A DNA stretch of 64,000 nt from an uncultured Eubacteriales bacterium (lineage in GTDB: Bacteria; Bacillota; Clostridia; Oscillospirales; Acutalibacteraceae): the NCBI GenBank assembly GCA_900540085.1, contig UQEU01000001.1, positions 62,001 through 126,000 on the forward strand. The letters are read 5' to 3'. This document shows positions 43,880-53,176 of this stretch, one piece after another. The position numbers and the translations under genes are program-made. Every line of letters starts with the position of its first letter. Positions within the stretch are counted from its first letter, which is position 1. The notes beneath the pieces are model-generated. The model saw only the letters and a list, made by a program, of their open reading frames with translations, did not search any database and was not told the origin of the DNA.

Positions 43880-44707
43880 TTAGTCAAGTTTTTTTGCCGT
43901 TACAATTCTGTCATTATTGTAACAGTCTTTGAACACACAGACATTTTCAAACTTTTCGGAAAAGATTTCCTTAACCGCATCTGCCTGTTCATTGCCTATT
44001 TCAACTGCAACAAAGCCACCCGATTTCAAGCGACTGCTCCATATATCGCAAATTGCTCTGTAAAAAGAAAGACCGTCTTTGCCTCCGTCAAGAGCCGAAA
44101 CAGGTTCTTGTAAAACTTCTTGTTGTAATCCGTCAATATCTTCAGTTCTTATATATGGAGGATTTGAAACTATCAAATCGGCTTTCGGCAAATCAAAATC
44201 AGGATTTAAAACATCGCCCTTTACTGCCTTTACATTTGCACAGTCATTTGAATTTTCAAGCAAATATTTAAAAGCGTCATCGTATTTTTCAACTGCATAT
44301 ACAAACGAGTTTTTAACCTTTTTTGCTATTGAAACGGCAATACAACCACTGCCTGAACATAAATCATATATTATAGGTGTGTCTAAAGTATTAATAATCT
44401 GTACACATTTTTCAACAAGTTCTTCCGTTTCAGGTCTCGGAATTAAAACTCCTTTTCCGACTTTAAAGGTTGAATCGTAAAAATCCCACTCTCCGAGAAC
44501 ATACTGCAACGGCTCACCCGATTTAACACGCCACAACAAATCGGCGAACTTTTTCATTGAAACGGGAAAATCCTGTTTTTGTCTGAAATGAGATGTCTTT
44601 ACTCTTGCACAATGGCACGCAAGACAAAGTGCTTTAAAATCCGCTTCATCAACACCGTTATAAGATAAAAACTGTTCTCCGTACGCAACTGCTTCTTTCA
44701 GTGTCAT
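43880..44707 (-). CDS. prmC: Peptide chain release factor N5-glutamine methyltransferase
   Basis: SAM-dependent methyltransferase of 275 residues that methylates the GGQ Gln of release factors. The N-terminal helical domain leads to the SAM loop IYDLCSGSGCIAVSIAKK and the catalytic NPPYI in LIVSNPPYIRTEDI. GGAGGATG lies before the ATG, inside the upstream DUF1385 gene, which it overlaps by 4 bases. The usual prfA neighbour is absent here. Confidence 0.95.
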   Translation of the reverse strand: MTLKEAVAYGEQFLSYNGVDEADFKALCLACHCARVKTSHFRQKQDFPVSMKKFADLLWRVKSGEPLQYVLGEWDFYDSTFKVGKGVLIPRPETEELVEKCVQIINTLDTPIIYDLCSGSGCIAVSIAKKVKNSFVYAVEKYDDAFKYLLENSNDCANVKAVKGDVLNPDFDLPKADLIVSNPPYIRTEDIDGLQQEVLQEPVSALDGGKDGLSFYRAICDIWSSRLKSGGFVAVEIGNEQADAVKEIFSEKFENVCVFKDCYNNDRIVTAKKLD

Positions 44708-45675
44708 TTTATTTCATCATCCTCCGGATTATCTGTAATTACAGCCTTAAATGCAGCGATACCTACTTCAATCATAGAATCATCCGGTTCCTTTGTGGTA
44801 AGTCTTTGCATCCATAAGCCCGGTGCAGAAAGTATTTTTACAAAAACATTGTCGTGTCTGCCTGCATATTTTATAAATTCGTATCCTATTCCCATAATAA
44901 GAGGAACAAAAAGAAGTTTAAGCAACATCCATAAAACTCTTATTTCTGCGATTTTCGGGAAAATAAGTGCAAGAGGAGTCGATATAAAAATGCTTATTAT
45001 AAGCATTACAAATATAAACGATGTACCGCAGCGAGGATGAAAACGGGTTTGCTTTTTGACATTTTCCACAGTAAGTTCAAGTCCCGCTTCATAGCAAGCG
45101 ATTGTTTTATGTTCCGCTCCGTGATACATAAAAGTTCTTTTAATATCTTTCATCTGTGAAACCGCTGCAATATACGCTACGAAAATGACTATTTTCATAA
45201 CGCTTTCAATTGTTCCCTGCCATACGGTTATCGCACCGTCGCAAGCGTTATTTATCAAATTAAAAACAAGAACGGGAAGATAAAAGAAAATTGCAAACGC
45301 AAGTATAAAACCAAGCACCGTTCCGAGTATCATTATAAAATTCATAAGTTTATCGCCTAATTTATCCATAAGCCATTTTTCAAACTTACTCATTTCCTCA
45401 GCTTCAATGTCTTCCATACCCGAAACTTCAGCACTGTGCATCAAACACTTATATCCTACAACCATAGAATCTATAAACGCAAACAGGCCTCGAATTATCG
45501 GCAATGAAAAAAACTTATTTTTATTTCTCAAACTTTTAAAAGTATGATAGTCAACTTGAATATCGTTATCGGGCTTTCTTACGGCAGTAGCTATACCTTT
45601 CGGTCCCTGCATCATTATTCCCTCTATAAGTGCCTGACCGCCCACCGATGTTTTTCTTGCCTTTTTATTTTCCAT
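44704..45675 (-). CDS. DUF1385 membrane protein (YqhQ-like)
   Basis: Integral membrane protein of 323 residues. The N-terminus GGQALIEGIMMQGPKGIATAVRKPD and the central YHGAEHKTIACYEAGLELTVENVKKQTRFHPRCGTSFIF are diagnostic of the family. Four or more helices lie between. Its function is unknown, but DUF1385-prmC-prfA is a common Clostridia order. CGGAGA precedes the ATG. Confidence 0.9.
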   Translation of the reverse strand: MENKKARKTSVGGQALIEGIMMQGPKGIATAVRKPDNDIQVDYHTFKSLRNKNKFFSLPIIRGLFAFIDSMVVGYKCLMHSAEVSGMEDIEAEEMSKFEKWLMDKLGDKLMNFIMILGTVLGFILAFAIFFYLPVLVFNLINNACDGAITVWQGTIESVMKIVIFVAYIAAVSQMKDIKRTFMYHGAEHKTIACYEAGLELTVENVKKQTRFHPRCGTSFIFVMLIISIFISTPLALIFPKIAEIRVLWMLLKLLFVPLIMGIGYEFIKYAGRHDNVFVKILSAPGLWMQRLTTKEPDDSMIEVGIAAFKAVITDNPEDDEIK

Positions 45676-45704
45676 AAAAATCTCCGTTCATTTTTTCTTT
45701 TATT

Positions 45705-47171
45705 TTACTGATTTTCAGAAAGCAACGGCAACACTACCGTAACCATTGTTCCTCTGCCCTCTACACTGTCTATATCTATTTTTCCTCCGTGCAACTGTAC
45801 AAGTTCGCTTGTAACTGCAAGACCTATACCGGAACCTCTCACGGAAAGATTGGCTTTATAGAATTTTTCTTTAACATGAGGCAAATCTTCTTTTGAAATG
45901 CCACAGCCCTCGTCAACAAATAAAATTTTAAAGCACTGAGGAGCAATGTCTTTTTCTTCGTCAGTTATTATGCCTTTAACAAAAATACGACTTCCTGCCC
46001 GTGAATACTTAAGAGCATTATCCAAAATATTCATAAATACCTGTTTTAATCTGTTGGGGTCTGCACTCGCCGGTGCACACACTTCGGGAACACTGTACTT
46101 AACATCTATTCCTTCTCTGTGCGCTCTTTCTATGAAAGTAAATATTGTTTCGTCAAGTTCTGCAATTATATCGCACTTTTGAAGACGCAAACTCATTCTT
46201 CCGCTTTGTAAACGGCTGAAGTCAAGCAACTCTTCAACAAATCCCTCAAGTCTTGCACTTTCATTTACTATTACCTGCAAACCTCGTTTTGTAAGTTCGT
46301 CTTCGGTTTCGGCATTTTCAAGTTTAAGAGTTTCTGCCCATCCTTTTATTGATGTAAGCGGGGTACGAAGTTCGTGAGAAATAGTTGAAATGAAGTCATT
46401 TTTCATTTTATCGCTTGCCGCTATTTCCTCTGCCATACTGTTGATATTGTCGCACAATTCGCCGATTTCGTCTTCACTTTTATTTTCAATTCGTGCGTTT
46501 AAATTTCCCTTTGCAATTAGTTTTGTTGTTTCGGAAATTTTTTGAACGGGAATGATAATAGACCTGATGAAATACAGATTTGAAATTATCAAAATCATAA
46601 AAAACGCTATTAAAATTATTCCCAATATTAAATAAATCGCAGAAATCTGTTTATCTACCTTTTCAAGTGAAGCAATTACTCTTATTGCACCGATTTGGTT
46701 TGAGTCCTCGTCGTACAAAATTCTTGTAACAGCCATCGCTTTTTCGCCGGACTCAAGTTTACCTGTCCATTTTGCAGTTGAATTTTTAGAATTGAGTGCC
46801 TCTTCATAATCAGGCATCGATTGTTTTTTTATATTAAAACCCGATGATGATGAAATGACAACGCCGTCCGAGTCAATAACCCAAACGGTAGTTTTGTCTT
46901 TATAAGAGTAATCTTCAATAAAATTAATTGCAGTAGCGGCAAACGGTGAGCCCGACTGCTCATAAATAGAAAAATAATTATTGGCAACATTTGACACGCC
47001 TGCACTTATAACATTTTCAACCGAACTGTAATAATACGAACGCAAAGAAAAACAAGCGGCAACAAAAACTGCAATAAATATAAGTGCAATAACACCGACA
47101 ACATTTACAAGCCATTTCAGTGTTATTCCTTCTATTTTCAATTTTTTCAGTTTAAGTTTAAGTTTTTGCAT
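45705..47171 (-). CDS. Membrane sensor histidine kinase
   Basis: Two-component kinase of 488 residues. Two helices (about 18-38 and 185-206) flank an extracellular sensor of some 140 residues (VWVIDSDGVVISSSSGF, dCache/PAS-like). A HAMP linker (SETTKLIAKGNLNARIENKSEDEIGEL) leads to the dimerisation helix with the phospho-His in ISHELRTPLTSIKGW, then N-, G1- (FVDEGCGISKEDL) and G2-boxes (GSGIGLAVTSELV). It works with the response regulator encoded upstream, from which it is now separated by a broken acetyltransferase gene. Confidence 0.94.
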   Translation of the reverse strand: MQKLKLKLKKLKIEGITLKWLVNVVGVIALIFIAVFVAACFSLRSYYYSSVENVISAGVSNVANNYFSIYEQSGSPFAATAINFIEDYSYKDKTTVWVIDSDGVVISSSSGFNIKKQSMPDYEEALNSKNSTAKWTGKLESGEKAMAVTRILYDEDSNQIGAIRVIASLEKVDKQISAIYLILGIILIAFFMILIISNLYFIRSIIIPVQKISETTKLIAKGNLNARIENKSEDEIGELCDNINSMAEEIAASDKMKNDFISTISHELRTPLTSIKGWAETLKLENAETEDELTKRGLQVIVNESARLEGFVEELLDFSRLQSGRMSLRLQKCDIIAELDETIFTFIERAHREGIDVKYSVPEVCAPASADPNRLKQVFMNILDNALKYSRAGSRIFVKGIITDEEKDIAPQCFKILFVDEGCGISKEDLPHVKEKFYKANLSVRGSGIGLAVTSELVQLHGGKIDIDSVEGRGTMVTVVLPLLSENQ

Positions 47172-47226
47172 TTCTACTCCTACTTGATTTTATATTTTTT
47201 ATACATTCGTTATATCGTCATTAAAA

Positions 47227-47760
47227 TTAACTGTTAAAAGCATTTTTCATAATTTTTTCTTCAAGGTATTTATTAAAACAATCATACTCATTTTGAGTTA
47301 TCTGCTGCGGATATGTCATAATCACAAGACTGTGTCCGTAATTTCCTCTGTGGTACGGAGGGTGAATATGCTTAAAATCGTTTTTGACAAAACCGCATTT
47401 TTTATAAAAATGAAGTCTTTTTTCAGAAACCGTATCAACAGGAGGGTCAATTTCAAGAATTACTGTTTTATTCATTTTACAAACAAGTGACAAGGCATTT
47501 GTGCCATAGTTTTTTCCTCTTAATTCAGGCACAATACAAAGATGCTCAATGTAAATAAATTTGTCCGTTTCCCAATACAAAACAAGTCCTGAAAAAACAT
47601 TTTCATCATAAATCAAACCAAAGTGATATTCTTTGTCTGACAAAATCTTTTTTTGGGAAAACAATTCTCACTGCTCAAATTCCGGAAAACTGTTTTTGTA
47701 AAGATTCATTGCTTTTTCAAACATATCGTGATTTGAATTTGTGATATACTTAATTTCCAT
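47227..47760 (-). pseudogene. GNAT-family N-acetyltransferase interrupted by one in-frame stop
   Basis: The frame opens at the ATG at 47758-47760 (MEIKYITNSNHDMFEKAMNLYKNSFPEFEQ), meets TGA at 47668-47670 as codon 31, then continues without a break for 147 more codons. The second part carries the acetyl-CoA loop in LCIVPELRGKNYGTNAL and a typical GNAT end (HFYKKCGFVKND). GNAT proteins of this type have Arg at the stop position (FPxxEQR), so CGA to TGA explains it with one change. The downstream half has only a TTG without a ribosome site. It sits between the response regulator and kinase genes. Confidence 0.85.
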
Positions 47761-47829
47761 TAAAATCAATGCTCCGTGATAGTTTTAATTTTTAATCCAT
47801 TTAATTTTCTGTTTACTGCAAAATTAAAA

Positions 47830-48543
47830 TCATTTTCTTTCGGTTATCCATTTATATCCGAGTCCCCAAATGGTAACTAACCTTGTAGGGCTTGACGGAT
47901 TGTCTTCTACCTTCATTCTGAGTCTTCTTATATTTACATCGACGATTTTTTCATCTCCGTAATAATTTGCTCCCCAAACATGTTTCAAAATATCGTTTCT
48001 TGAAAGTGCTGCGTTTGGATTTTTGAAAAAGAACTCAATAATTTGAAATTCAACTTGCGTCAATTCGATAAGTTTATCATTTTTTGAAAGCGTTCTGTTT
48101 CTTAAATTCAATTCAAAATTGTCAAGTTTGATTATATCGCCGATAACATCGTTTTTGCGAAAACCTTTTGCCATTTCAACACGTCTGTAAACTGCATCAA
48201 CACGAGCCATAAGTTCACTCGGGGAAAACGGTTTTGTAACATAATCGTCTGCACCGAAAAGCAAACCCGTTACTTTATCCATTTCCTGTGTTTTTGCACT
48301 GAGCATTATAATTCCGAAATCTGCAGAGCGTTTTCTCAACTCTTTACAAAGAGTAAGTCCGTCCATTTCAGGCATCATAATATCTAAAATTGCCACATCA
48401 AAATCACCGTTTGCACGGTCGAACAACTCAAGTGCAGTTCTTCCGTTGTCTGCCTGCTCAACTTCATACCCGCTTCTGCGGAGGTTGATAACAATAAACT
48501 CACGGATTGATTCTTCATCTTCTGCAACAAGAACTTTTTTCAT
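47830..48543 (-). CDS. OmpR-family response regulator
   Basis: DNA-binding regulator of 237 residues. The receiver domain has the acidic pocket AEDEES, phospho-acceptor Asp54 in AILDIMMPEMDG and Lys in YVTKPFSPSE. The C-terminal winged helix contains VWGANYYGDEKIVDVNIRRLRMKVEDNP. AAGGAGG precedes the ATG. It follows a lipoprotein gene and precedes its cognate kinase; the regulon is unknown. Confidence 0.95.
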   Translation of the reverse strand: MKKVLVAEDEESIREFIVINLRRSGYEVEQADNGRTALELFDRANGDFDVAILDIMMPEMDGLTLCKELRKRSADFGIIMLSAKTQEMDKVTGLLFGADDYVTKPFSPSELMARVDAVYRRVEMAKGFRKNDVIGDIIKLDNFELNLRNRTLSKNDKLIELTQVEFQIIEFFFKNPNAALSRNDILKHVWGANYYGDEKIVDVNIRRLRMKVEDNPSSPTRLVTIWGLGYKWITERK

Positions 48544-48555
48544 TTGTTTTCCTCC

Positions 48556-49854
48556 TTAGTATTCGGTGAAATTTTGTTTTATATATTCATAGGAAATATC
48601 ATACTCATTTTCCTGTACACTTACGAGATAGCAAAACGGTGCTTTTTCATAAAGCATCTGATAGCCCGCAAATGCGTCTTCTGAATACTCTGCTTTAAAA
48701 ACTGTTTTTAAAGAAAAGAGTATTTTGTCGTCTTCCTTATCTTTAACAGTCAGTTCTCTGTTTTTTTCGTCATACATAGGATAGGTGTTTTTAAAGACTT
48801 TATCGTCAACGCTCAAAAAGTAACCGTCCTTATCATTCAGAACACTGTACTGTTTGTGAAAAAGAACATAGTTTCCGTAGGTTTTCCAATTTATCAATTT
48901 CAACTGCGACGGAACTGAAGCGTCATCGCAGTCCATAGGAATTTCTATCGACTTATCTCCGTCTATATCTCTGCAAGTAATTGTATTTGAACGGTATGTT
49001 TCTTTTGTAACGCCTGTTTTATAGTCGTAAAAAGGAGAAATGATTGTATCGTGTTTATCCGACCAATAAACTATTTCCGTTATCATGGAATTTTGACCTT
49101 TAACAGCATCGGCATAAACAACAGCACCGTTATCATCACTTTTGTCAACAGTTATATTTGAATAGGAAGTAATATTTGAATCAAGTTTTGTCGAGCCGAG
49201 TTTCTTTTTTGCATTATTCTTGAAGGAATACAAAACAGCCGACGAACTTTCCGAATCGGAACTCGGTGTATTAAAAATCAAAACTTCGTTTAAATTATCG
49301 TTATTCAAATCTGCCGTAGCGTATTTTGAAAATGATAAATCCTCATTCAATACACTCAATTCAAAACCGTCTTCGGCAGAACTGTATGAATAAATAGACA
49401 AAATATAATTAGAATTATTACTGATAACTTCCCAGCTTACCAATATATTTTCCTGACCGTTACCCGTTAAATCACAAAAAGAAATCTCGCTGACATCGCT
49501 TCCCTTTCCGACTATTGACGATGTAACCTGCCACTTTCCGTCACGAACGGCAAGCAAAGCCATATTTACAGTGCCGAGTGCATCAGACGGCTCATAGAAT
49601 ACTATTGCCTCCGACTTTCCGTCGCCGTTTAAATCTTTTTTTACAAAAGAAGATGTATAGTTACCGTTTATACAAGTTTTAAGCGTATATTTTTTTGCAT
49701 AGTCGTCAAGTGCTTCTGAAATTTTCGCATCTTCTCCAAAAGGAGATATGGGAGTAATGAGTTCGTCAAGCGAAGACGAAATATGAAACGAACAGCCGGA
49801 AAACAAAAAGGATATTAACAATATCGGAACAACAAGTTTAATAAACTTTACCAA
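48556..49854 (-). CDS. Lipoprotein with FG-GAP/VCBS-like Asp-rich repeats
   Basis: Secreted protein of 432 residues. The signal peptide ends in a lipobox with Cys21 (FLFSGC). Four Asp/Asn-rich loops resemble the calcium sites of FG-GAP/VCBS or dockerin-like repeats: DLNGDGKSE, DLTGNGQEN, DLNNDNLNE and DIDGDKSIE. A beta-propeller fold is likely. It is 12 bases before the response regulator, so it may be an accessory sensor or a target of the two-component system. The TTG start is not well supported by its ribosome site (GGGGGGCGAG, 15 bases away). The family is not recognised. Confidence 0.8.
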   Translation of the reverse strand: MVKFIKLVVPILLISFLFSGCSFHISSSLDELITPISPFGEDAKISEALDDYAKKYTLKTCINGNYTSSFVKKDLNGDGKSEAIVFYEPSDALGTVNMALLAVRDGKWQVTSSIVGKGSDVSEISFCDLTGNGQENILVSWEVISNNSNYILSIYSYSSAEDGFELSVLNEDLSFSKYATADLNNDNLNEVLIFNTPSSDSESSSAVLYSFKNNAKKKLGSTKLDSNITSYSNITVDKSDDNGAVVYADAVKGQNSMITEIVYWSDKHDTIISPFYDYKTGVTKETYRSNTITCRDIDGDKSIEIPMDCDDASVPSQLKLINWKTYGNYVLFHKQYSVLNDKDGYFLSVDDKVFKNTYPMYDEKNRELTVKDKEDDKILFSLKTVFKAEYSEDAFAGYQMLYEKAPFCYLVSVQENEYDISYEYIKQNFTEY

Positions 49855-49971
49855 CTTCAGATTTCTCGCCCCCCAAATGTAACTTTATTTTAATTATAAT
49901 AACATATTTTTATAATAAAATAAATAGATATTTTAAAATAGTTACACAACAATTACATTGCAAGATAAAAA

Positions 49972-50017
49972 AGCAAAAAAAATAAACCTTAAAACCGTTA
50001 CCGATTTTAAGGTTTAT
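49972..50017 (-). terminator. Terminator of the tRNA operon
   Basis: AAACCTTAAAA / TTTTAAGGTTT with a 10-base loop; on the minus strand followed by ATTTTTTTT, directly after tRNA-Lys. Confidence 0.9.
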
Positions 50018-50018
50018 A

Positions 50019-50094
50019 TGGTGACCCATCGGAGATTCGAACTCCGGACACCTTGATTAAAAGTCAAGTGCTCTGCCAACTGAGCTAATGAGTC
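50019..50094 (-). tRNA. tRNA-Lys (TTT)
   Basis: Full cloverleaf with encoded CCA. Acceptor GACTCAT/ATGGGTC, anticodon stem CTTGA/TCAAG around CTTTTAA, T-arm GTTCGAATC. Last of five genes. Confidence 0.97.
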
Positions 50095-50120
50095 GTTTCG
50101 CCCCATTTTGCTTGGGGCGC

Positions 50121-50195
50121 TGGCTGGGGAGGCAGGATTCGAACCTACGCGTGAGGGAGTCAAAGTCCCTTGCCTTACCGCTTGGCGACACCCCA
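50121..50195 (-). tRNA. tRNA-Gln (TTG)
   Basis: Encoded CCA, discriminator G, anticodon loop CTTTGAC, D-arm GCCAAGCGGTAAGGC. The acceptor stem has one T-T mismatch. Confidence 0.96.
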
Positions 50196-50226
50196 ATATG
50201 TTTGGGTAAATATTTAATTAAAAAAG

Positions 50227-50304
50227 TGGGGTGGGATATGGGATTCGAACCCATGATTTCCAGTGCCACAAACTGGCGCTCTAACCAACTGAACTAATCC
50301 CACC
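50227..50304 (-). tRNA. tRNA-His (GTG)
   Basis: Anticodon loop TTGTGGC, encoded CCA, and an extra G-1 opposite C73, the identity pair of tRNA-His. Confidence 0.96.
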
Positions 50305-50340
50305 ATAAAAATTCAGCCTTTTATTGAGTGGCAGAAAAAG

Positions 50341-50417
<77 letters not shown>

Positions 50418-50419
50418 AT

Positions 50420-50493
50420 TGGAGCGGGTGATGGGAATCGAACCCACACAACCAGCTTGGAAGGCTGGGATTCTACCATTGAACTACACCCGC
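50420..50493 (-). tRNA. tRNA-Gly (TCC)
   Basis: Acceptor GCGGGTG/CACCCGC, anticodon loop CTTCCAA, encoded CCA. First gene of the five; two bases separate it from tRNA-Arg. Confidence 0.97.
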
Positions 50494-50507
50494 AAGCGAC
50501 GGTCATT

Positions 50508-50536
50508 ATTATAGCCGAGAAGCTCGCATTTGTCAA
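50508..50536 (-). promoter_or_regulatory. Strong sigma-A promoter of the tRNA operon
   Basis: Perfect TTGACA (50536-50531), 17 bases, perfect TATAAT (50513-50508), 15 bases before tRNA-Gly. Confidence 0.92.
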
Positions 50537-50597
50537 TACCTTTTTTGAAAAAATTTTAAAAATTTCAAAAAAATATCAAACAAAAAAGAAAAGTGCA

Positions 50598-50645
50598 ATT
50601 CCTAATTCTTACAAATTATGCACATCACCGTTAACAATTAGGAAT
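50598..50645. repeat. Inverted repeat upstream of the tRNA operon
   Basis: ATTCCTAATT (50598-50607) and AATTAGGAAT (50636-50645), perfect 10-base arms with 28 bases between. The rest of the 50537-50778 gap is AT-rich and empty as far as I can see. Confidence 0.7.
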
Positions 50646-50778
50646 GATACCATATACTTAATCCACTGTCAAGCATATATTTAAAATTTGGCAAAAAGAT
50701 TTAGAATTATACAATAAATATTGTCATTATAATAAAAAACATTTTTTATTACATTATTCTAAAAATAAATTGAGCACA

Positions 50779-50821
50779 ACAAAAAACAAAGCCGCATATT
50801 CCTACACGGCTTTATTTTTTT
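50779..50821 (-). terminator. Terminator after clpE
   Basis: AAAGCCG / CGGCTTT with a 12-base loop, followed on the minus strand by a G and T6. Confidence 0.85.
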
Positions 50822-50835
50822 ATCAATCTTTAAAA

Positions 50836-53154
50836 TCAGTTAATTTTAACTGAAAATTCACCGTTTTCATCTGCCGAAACAGTAAATTTCTCAAGTTTAA
50901 CATCTTGATTGAACACAATTGCATTGGCAAGTTTTTCTTCTACTTCCCGTCTGACTGCGTCTCTCAAGCCTCTTGCACCTTTTTTGCCGCCATAGGCTTT
51001 CTTTGCAAGTGCAACAGGAACTGTTTTATCATAAACAAGTTCAATACCTTTATCTTTAAGCGACGGCACAAGTTCATCAAGCATAATAACAGCGATTTTT
51101 TCAAAATCATCGAAAGTAAGATTGTTGAAAATTACGACTTCATCTACCCTGCCTAAAAATTCGGGGCGTAAAAATCTTTCAAGCGCTTTCATAGTTACAT
51201 CTTTTGTAATATCATTCTCCGACATACCAAAACCAAGCGTATTGGAGTCAGTCGAGCCTGCGTTTGAAGTCATTATGATAACAGTATTTTCAAAATTCAC
51301 TGTTCTTCCCTGTGAATCTGTAATTCTGCCCTCGTCAAGAATTTGAAGCAAAATGTTTAAAACATCTTTATGCGCTTTTTCAATTTCATCAAACAAAATG
51401 ACACTGTACGGCTTTCTTCTTACCTTTTCAGTCAACTGTCCGGCATCATCATAGCCGACATATCCGGGAGGAGAACCGATAATTCTTGAAACGCTGAATT
51501 TTTCCATATATTCGCTCATATCAAGACGAATAAGCGTATCGGGAGAATCAAAAAGATTTGATGCAAGTTGCTTTACAAGTTCAGTTTTACCTACACCTGT
51601 CGGGCCTACAAAAATAAATGACTGCGGTCTTTTTTTCGGAGAAATCTGTACTCTTCCTCGTCTTACGGCATTTGCAACTTTTTCTATTGCTTCGTCCTGA
51701 CCGATAATTTTTTTCTTGAGGTCAACTTCAAGATTTGCAAGTTTCTTAATATCGCCCTGTTCAACTTTTGAAGCAGGGATACCCGTCCAAAGACTGATAA
51801 CCTTTGCCAAATCTTCTTCCAAAACATAGTTATCCTGTGCCTTTTCAATAAGTGCAGGCAACTCGTTATCTATCGCCATAACTTTTGATTTAAGTTTTGT
51901 GATAGTTTCATAATCGGGAACAGTATCGTTTTCGGTTACCGAAAGTTTATCTATATTTTCAAGCAAATTGCTTTTTTCTTTTTCCAAAAGTTGTGATTTA
52001 CTGATAGCGGGATTTCTTAAATTAGCACAAGTACAACTTTCGTCAAGAAGGTCTATTGCCTTATCCGGCAAATATCTGTCGGTAATATATCTTTCTGACA
52101 AAATAACAGCTTTATATACAAGTGTGTCAGAAATTCTTACTCCGTGATATTGCTCATAATATTCCTTTATACCGAGCAACATATTGTATGCGTCATCAAC
52201 AGACGGTTCTTCAATTTTAACAGGCTGAAATCTTCTTTCAAGAGCAGCGTCTTTTTCAATATACTTTCTATACTCAGTAAATGTGGTTGCACCTATTACC
52301 TGAATTTCTCCCCTTGACAAAGCAGGCTTAAGAATATTGGCAGCGTTCATAGTACCTTCACTGTCGCCTGTACCTACAAGGTTGTGAACTTCGTCTATAA
52401 AGAGAATTATATTGCCCTCGTGCTTAACTTCGTCAACAAGGCCTTTAATTCTTCCTTCAAACTGACCTCTGAACTGCGTACCTGCAACAAGTGCCGTCAA
52501 GTCAAGCAAATATATCTCCTTATCCGCAAGTCTTGCAGGAACTTCTCCTTTTGCAATTTTAAGCGCCAATCCTTCAGCGATGGCAGTTTTACCTACACCG
52601 GGTTCGCCGATAAGACAAGGGTTGTTCTTTGTTCTTCTGCACAAAATCTGAACTGCTCTTGCTATTTCCTGTTCTCTGCCGATAACATTATCAATCTTGC
52701 CTTCTTTAGCACGTTTTGTAAGATTGTTACAATAACCGTTCAAGAATTTTCTTGACTCATCTGAAGAATTCTTTTTCGGGCGTTTTGTACGCTTTTTTGT
52801 TTTTGAAGCGTCGTCATCGTCATCAAAATCTGCATCAACTGCTCCGTCTCCGAACATATTTCCAAAAGGCAGAGTTTGAGCGCCGTCCATATTATCAGGA
52901 TTAAATAAAGCACCCAAATCTCCGAAATCGAAATCTTCCATATTGTCCATAAACTGACTCATTTGTTCAGACGCCATTTCCAAATCTTCGTCCGTAAGCC
53001 CCAATTTATCTATCATATTTTTTACAGGTCCGATATTCAATTCTTTTGCACACTGAATACAAAGTCCCTGAGGCTCATTACTTGAATTATCAGTACGCTG
53101 AATAAAAATGACAGCGGGTCTTTTACCGCATCGTGAACACATTTGTTTTTTCAT
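50836..53154 (-). CDS. clpE: ATP-dependent Clp protease ATP-binding subunit, ClpE-type
   Basis: HSP100 unfoldase of 772 residues. The N-terminus is a zinc finger (Cys6, Cys9, Cys32, Cys35) instead of the ClpC N-domain, then an acidic, Lys-rich linker (about 70-135). Two AAA+ modules follow: Walker A GEPGVGKT (183-190) with FIDEVHNL, and GPTGVGKT with FDEIEKAH. A ClpP-docking LGF tripeptide may be present in NTLGFGMSEN. UVR-like coupling helices are not obvious between the domains. It is the last gene of the run from ruvC. No ctsR gene or CtsR-type heptad was recognised nearby. Confidence 0.9.
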   Translation of the reverse strand: MKKQMCSRCGKRPAVIFIQRTDNSSNEPQGLCIQCAKELNIGPVKNMIDKLGLTDEDLEMASEQMSQFMDNMEDFDFGDLGALFNPDNMDGAQTLPFGNMFGDGAVDADFDDDDDASKTKKRTKRPKKNSSDESRKFLNGYCNNLTKRAKEGKIDNVIGREQEIARAVQILCRRTKNNPCLIGEPGVGKTAIAEGLALKIAKGEVPARLADKEIYLLDLTALVAGTQFRGQFEGRIKGLVDEVKHEGNIILFIDEVHNLVGTGDSEGTMNAANILKPALSRGEIQVIGATTFTEYRKYIEKDAALERRFQPVKIEEPSVDDAYNMLLGIKEYYEQYHGVRISDTLVYKAVILSERYITDRYLPDKAIDLLDESCTCANLRNPAISKSQLLEKEKSNLLENIDKLSVTENDTVPDYETITKLKSKVMAIDNELPALIEKAQDNYVLEEDLAKVISLWTGIPASKVEQGDIKKLANLEVDLKKKIIGQDEAIEKVANAVRRGRVQISPKKRPQSFIFVGPTGVGKTELVKQLASNLFDSPDTLIRLDMSEYMEKFSVSRIIGSPPGYVGYDDAGQLTEKVRRKPYSVILFDEIEKAHKDVLNILLQILDEGRITDSQGRTVNFENTVIIMTSNAGSTDSNTLGFGMSENDITKDVTMKALERFLRPEFLGRVDEVVIFNNLTFDDFEKIAVIMLDELVPSLKDKGIELVYDKTVPVALAKKAYGGKKGARGLRDAVRREVEEKLANAIVFNQDVKLEKFTVSADENGEFSVKIN

Positions 53155-53176
53155 TAAATAAAATACTCCTTATGGG

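Noticed and set aside
47668..47670. TGA as a selenocysteine codon in the acetyltransferase
   Set aside because: No obvious SECIS-like hairpin was seen after the TGA, and the expected residue is Arg, one base change away.
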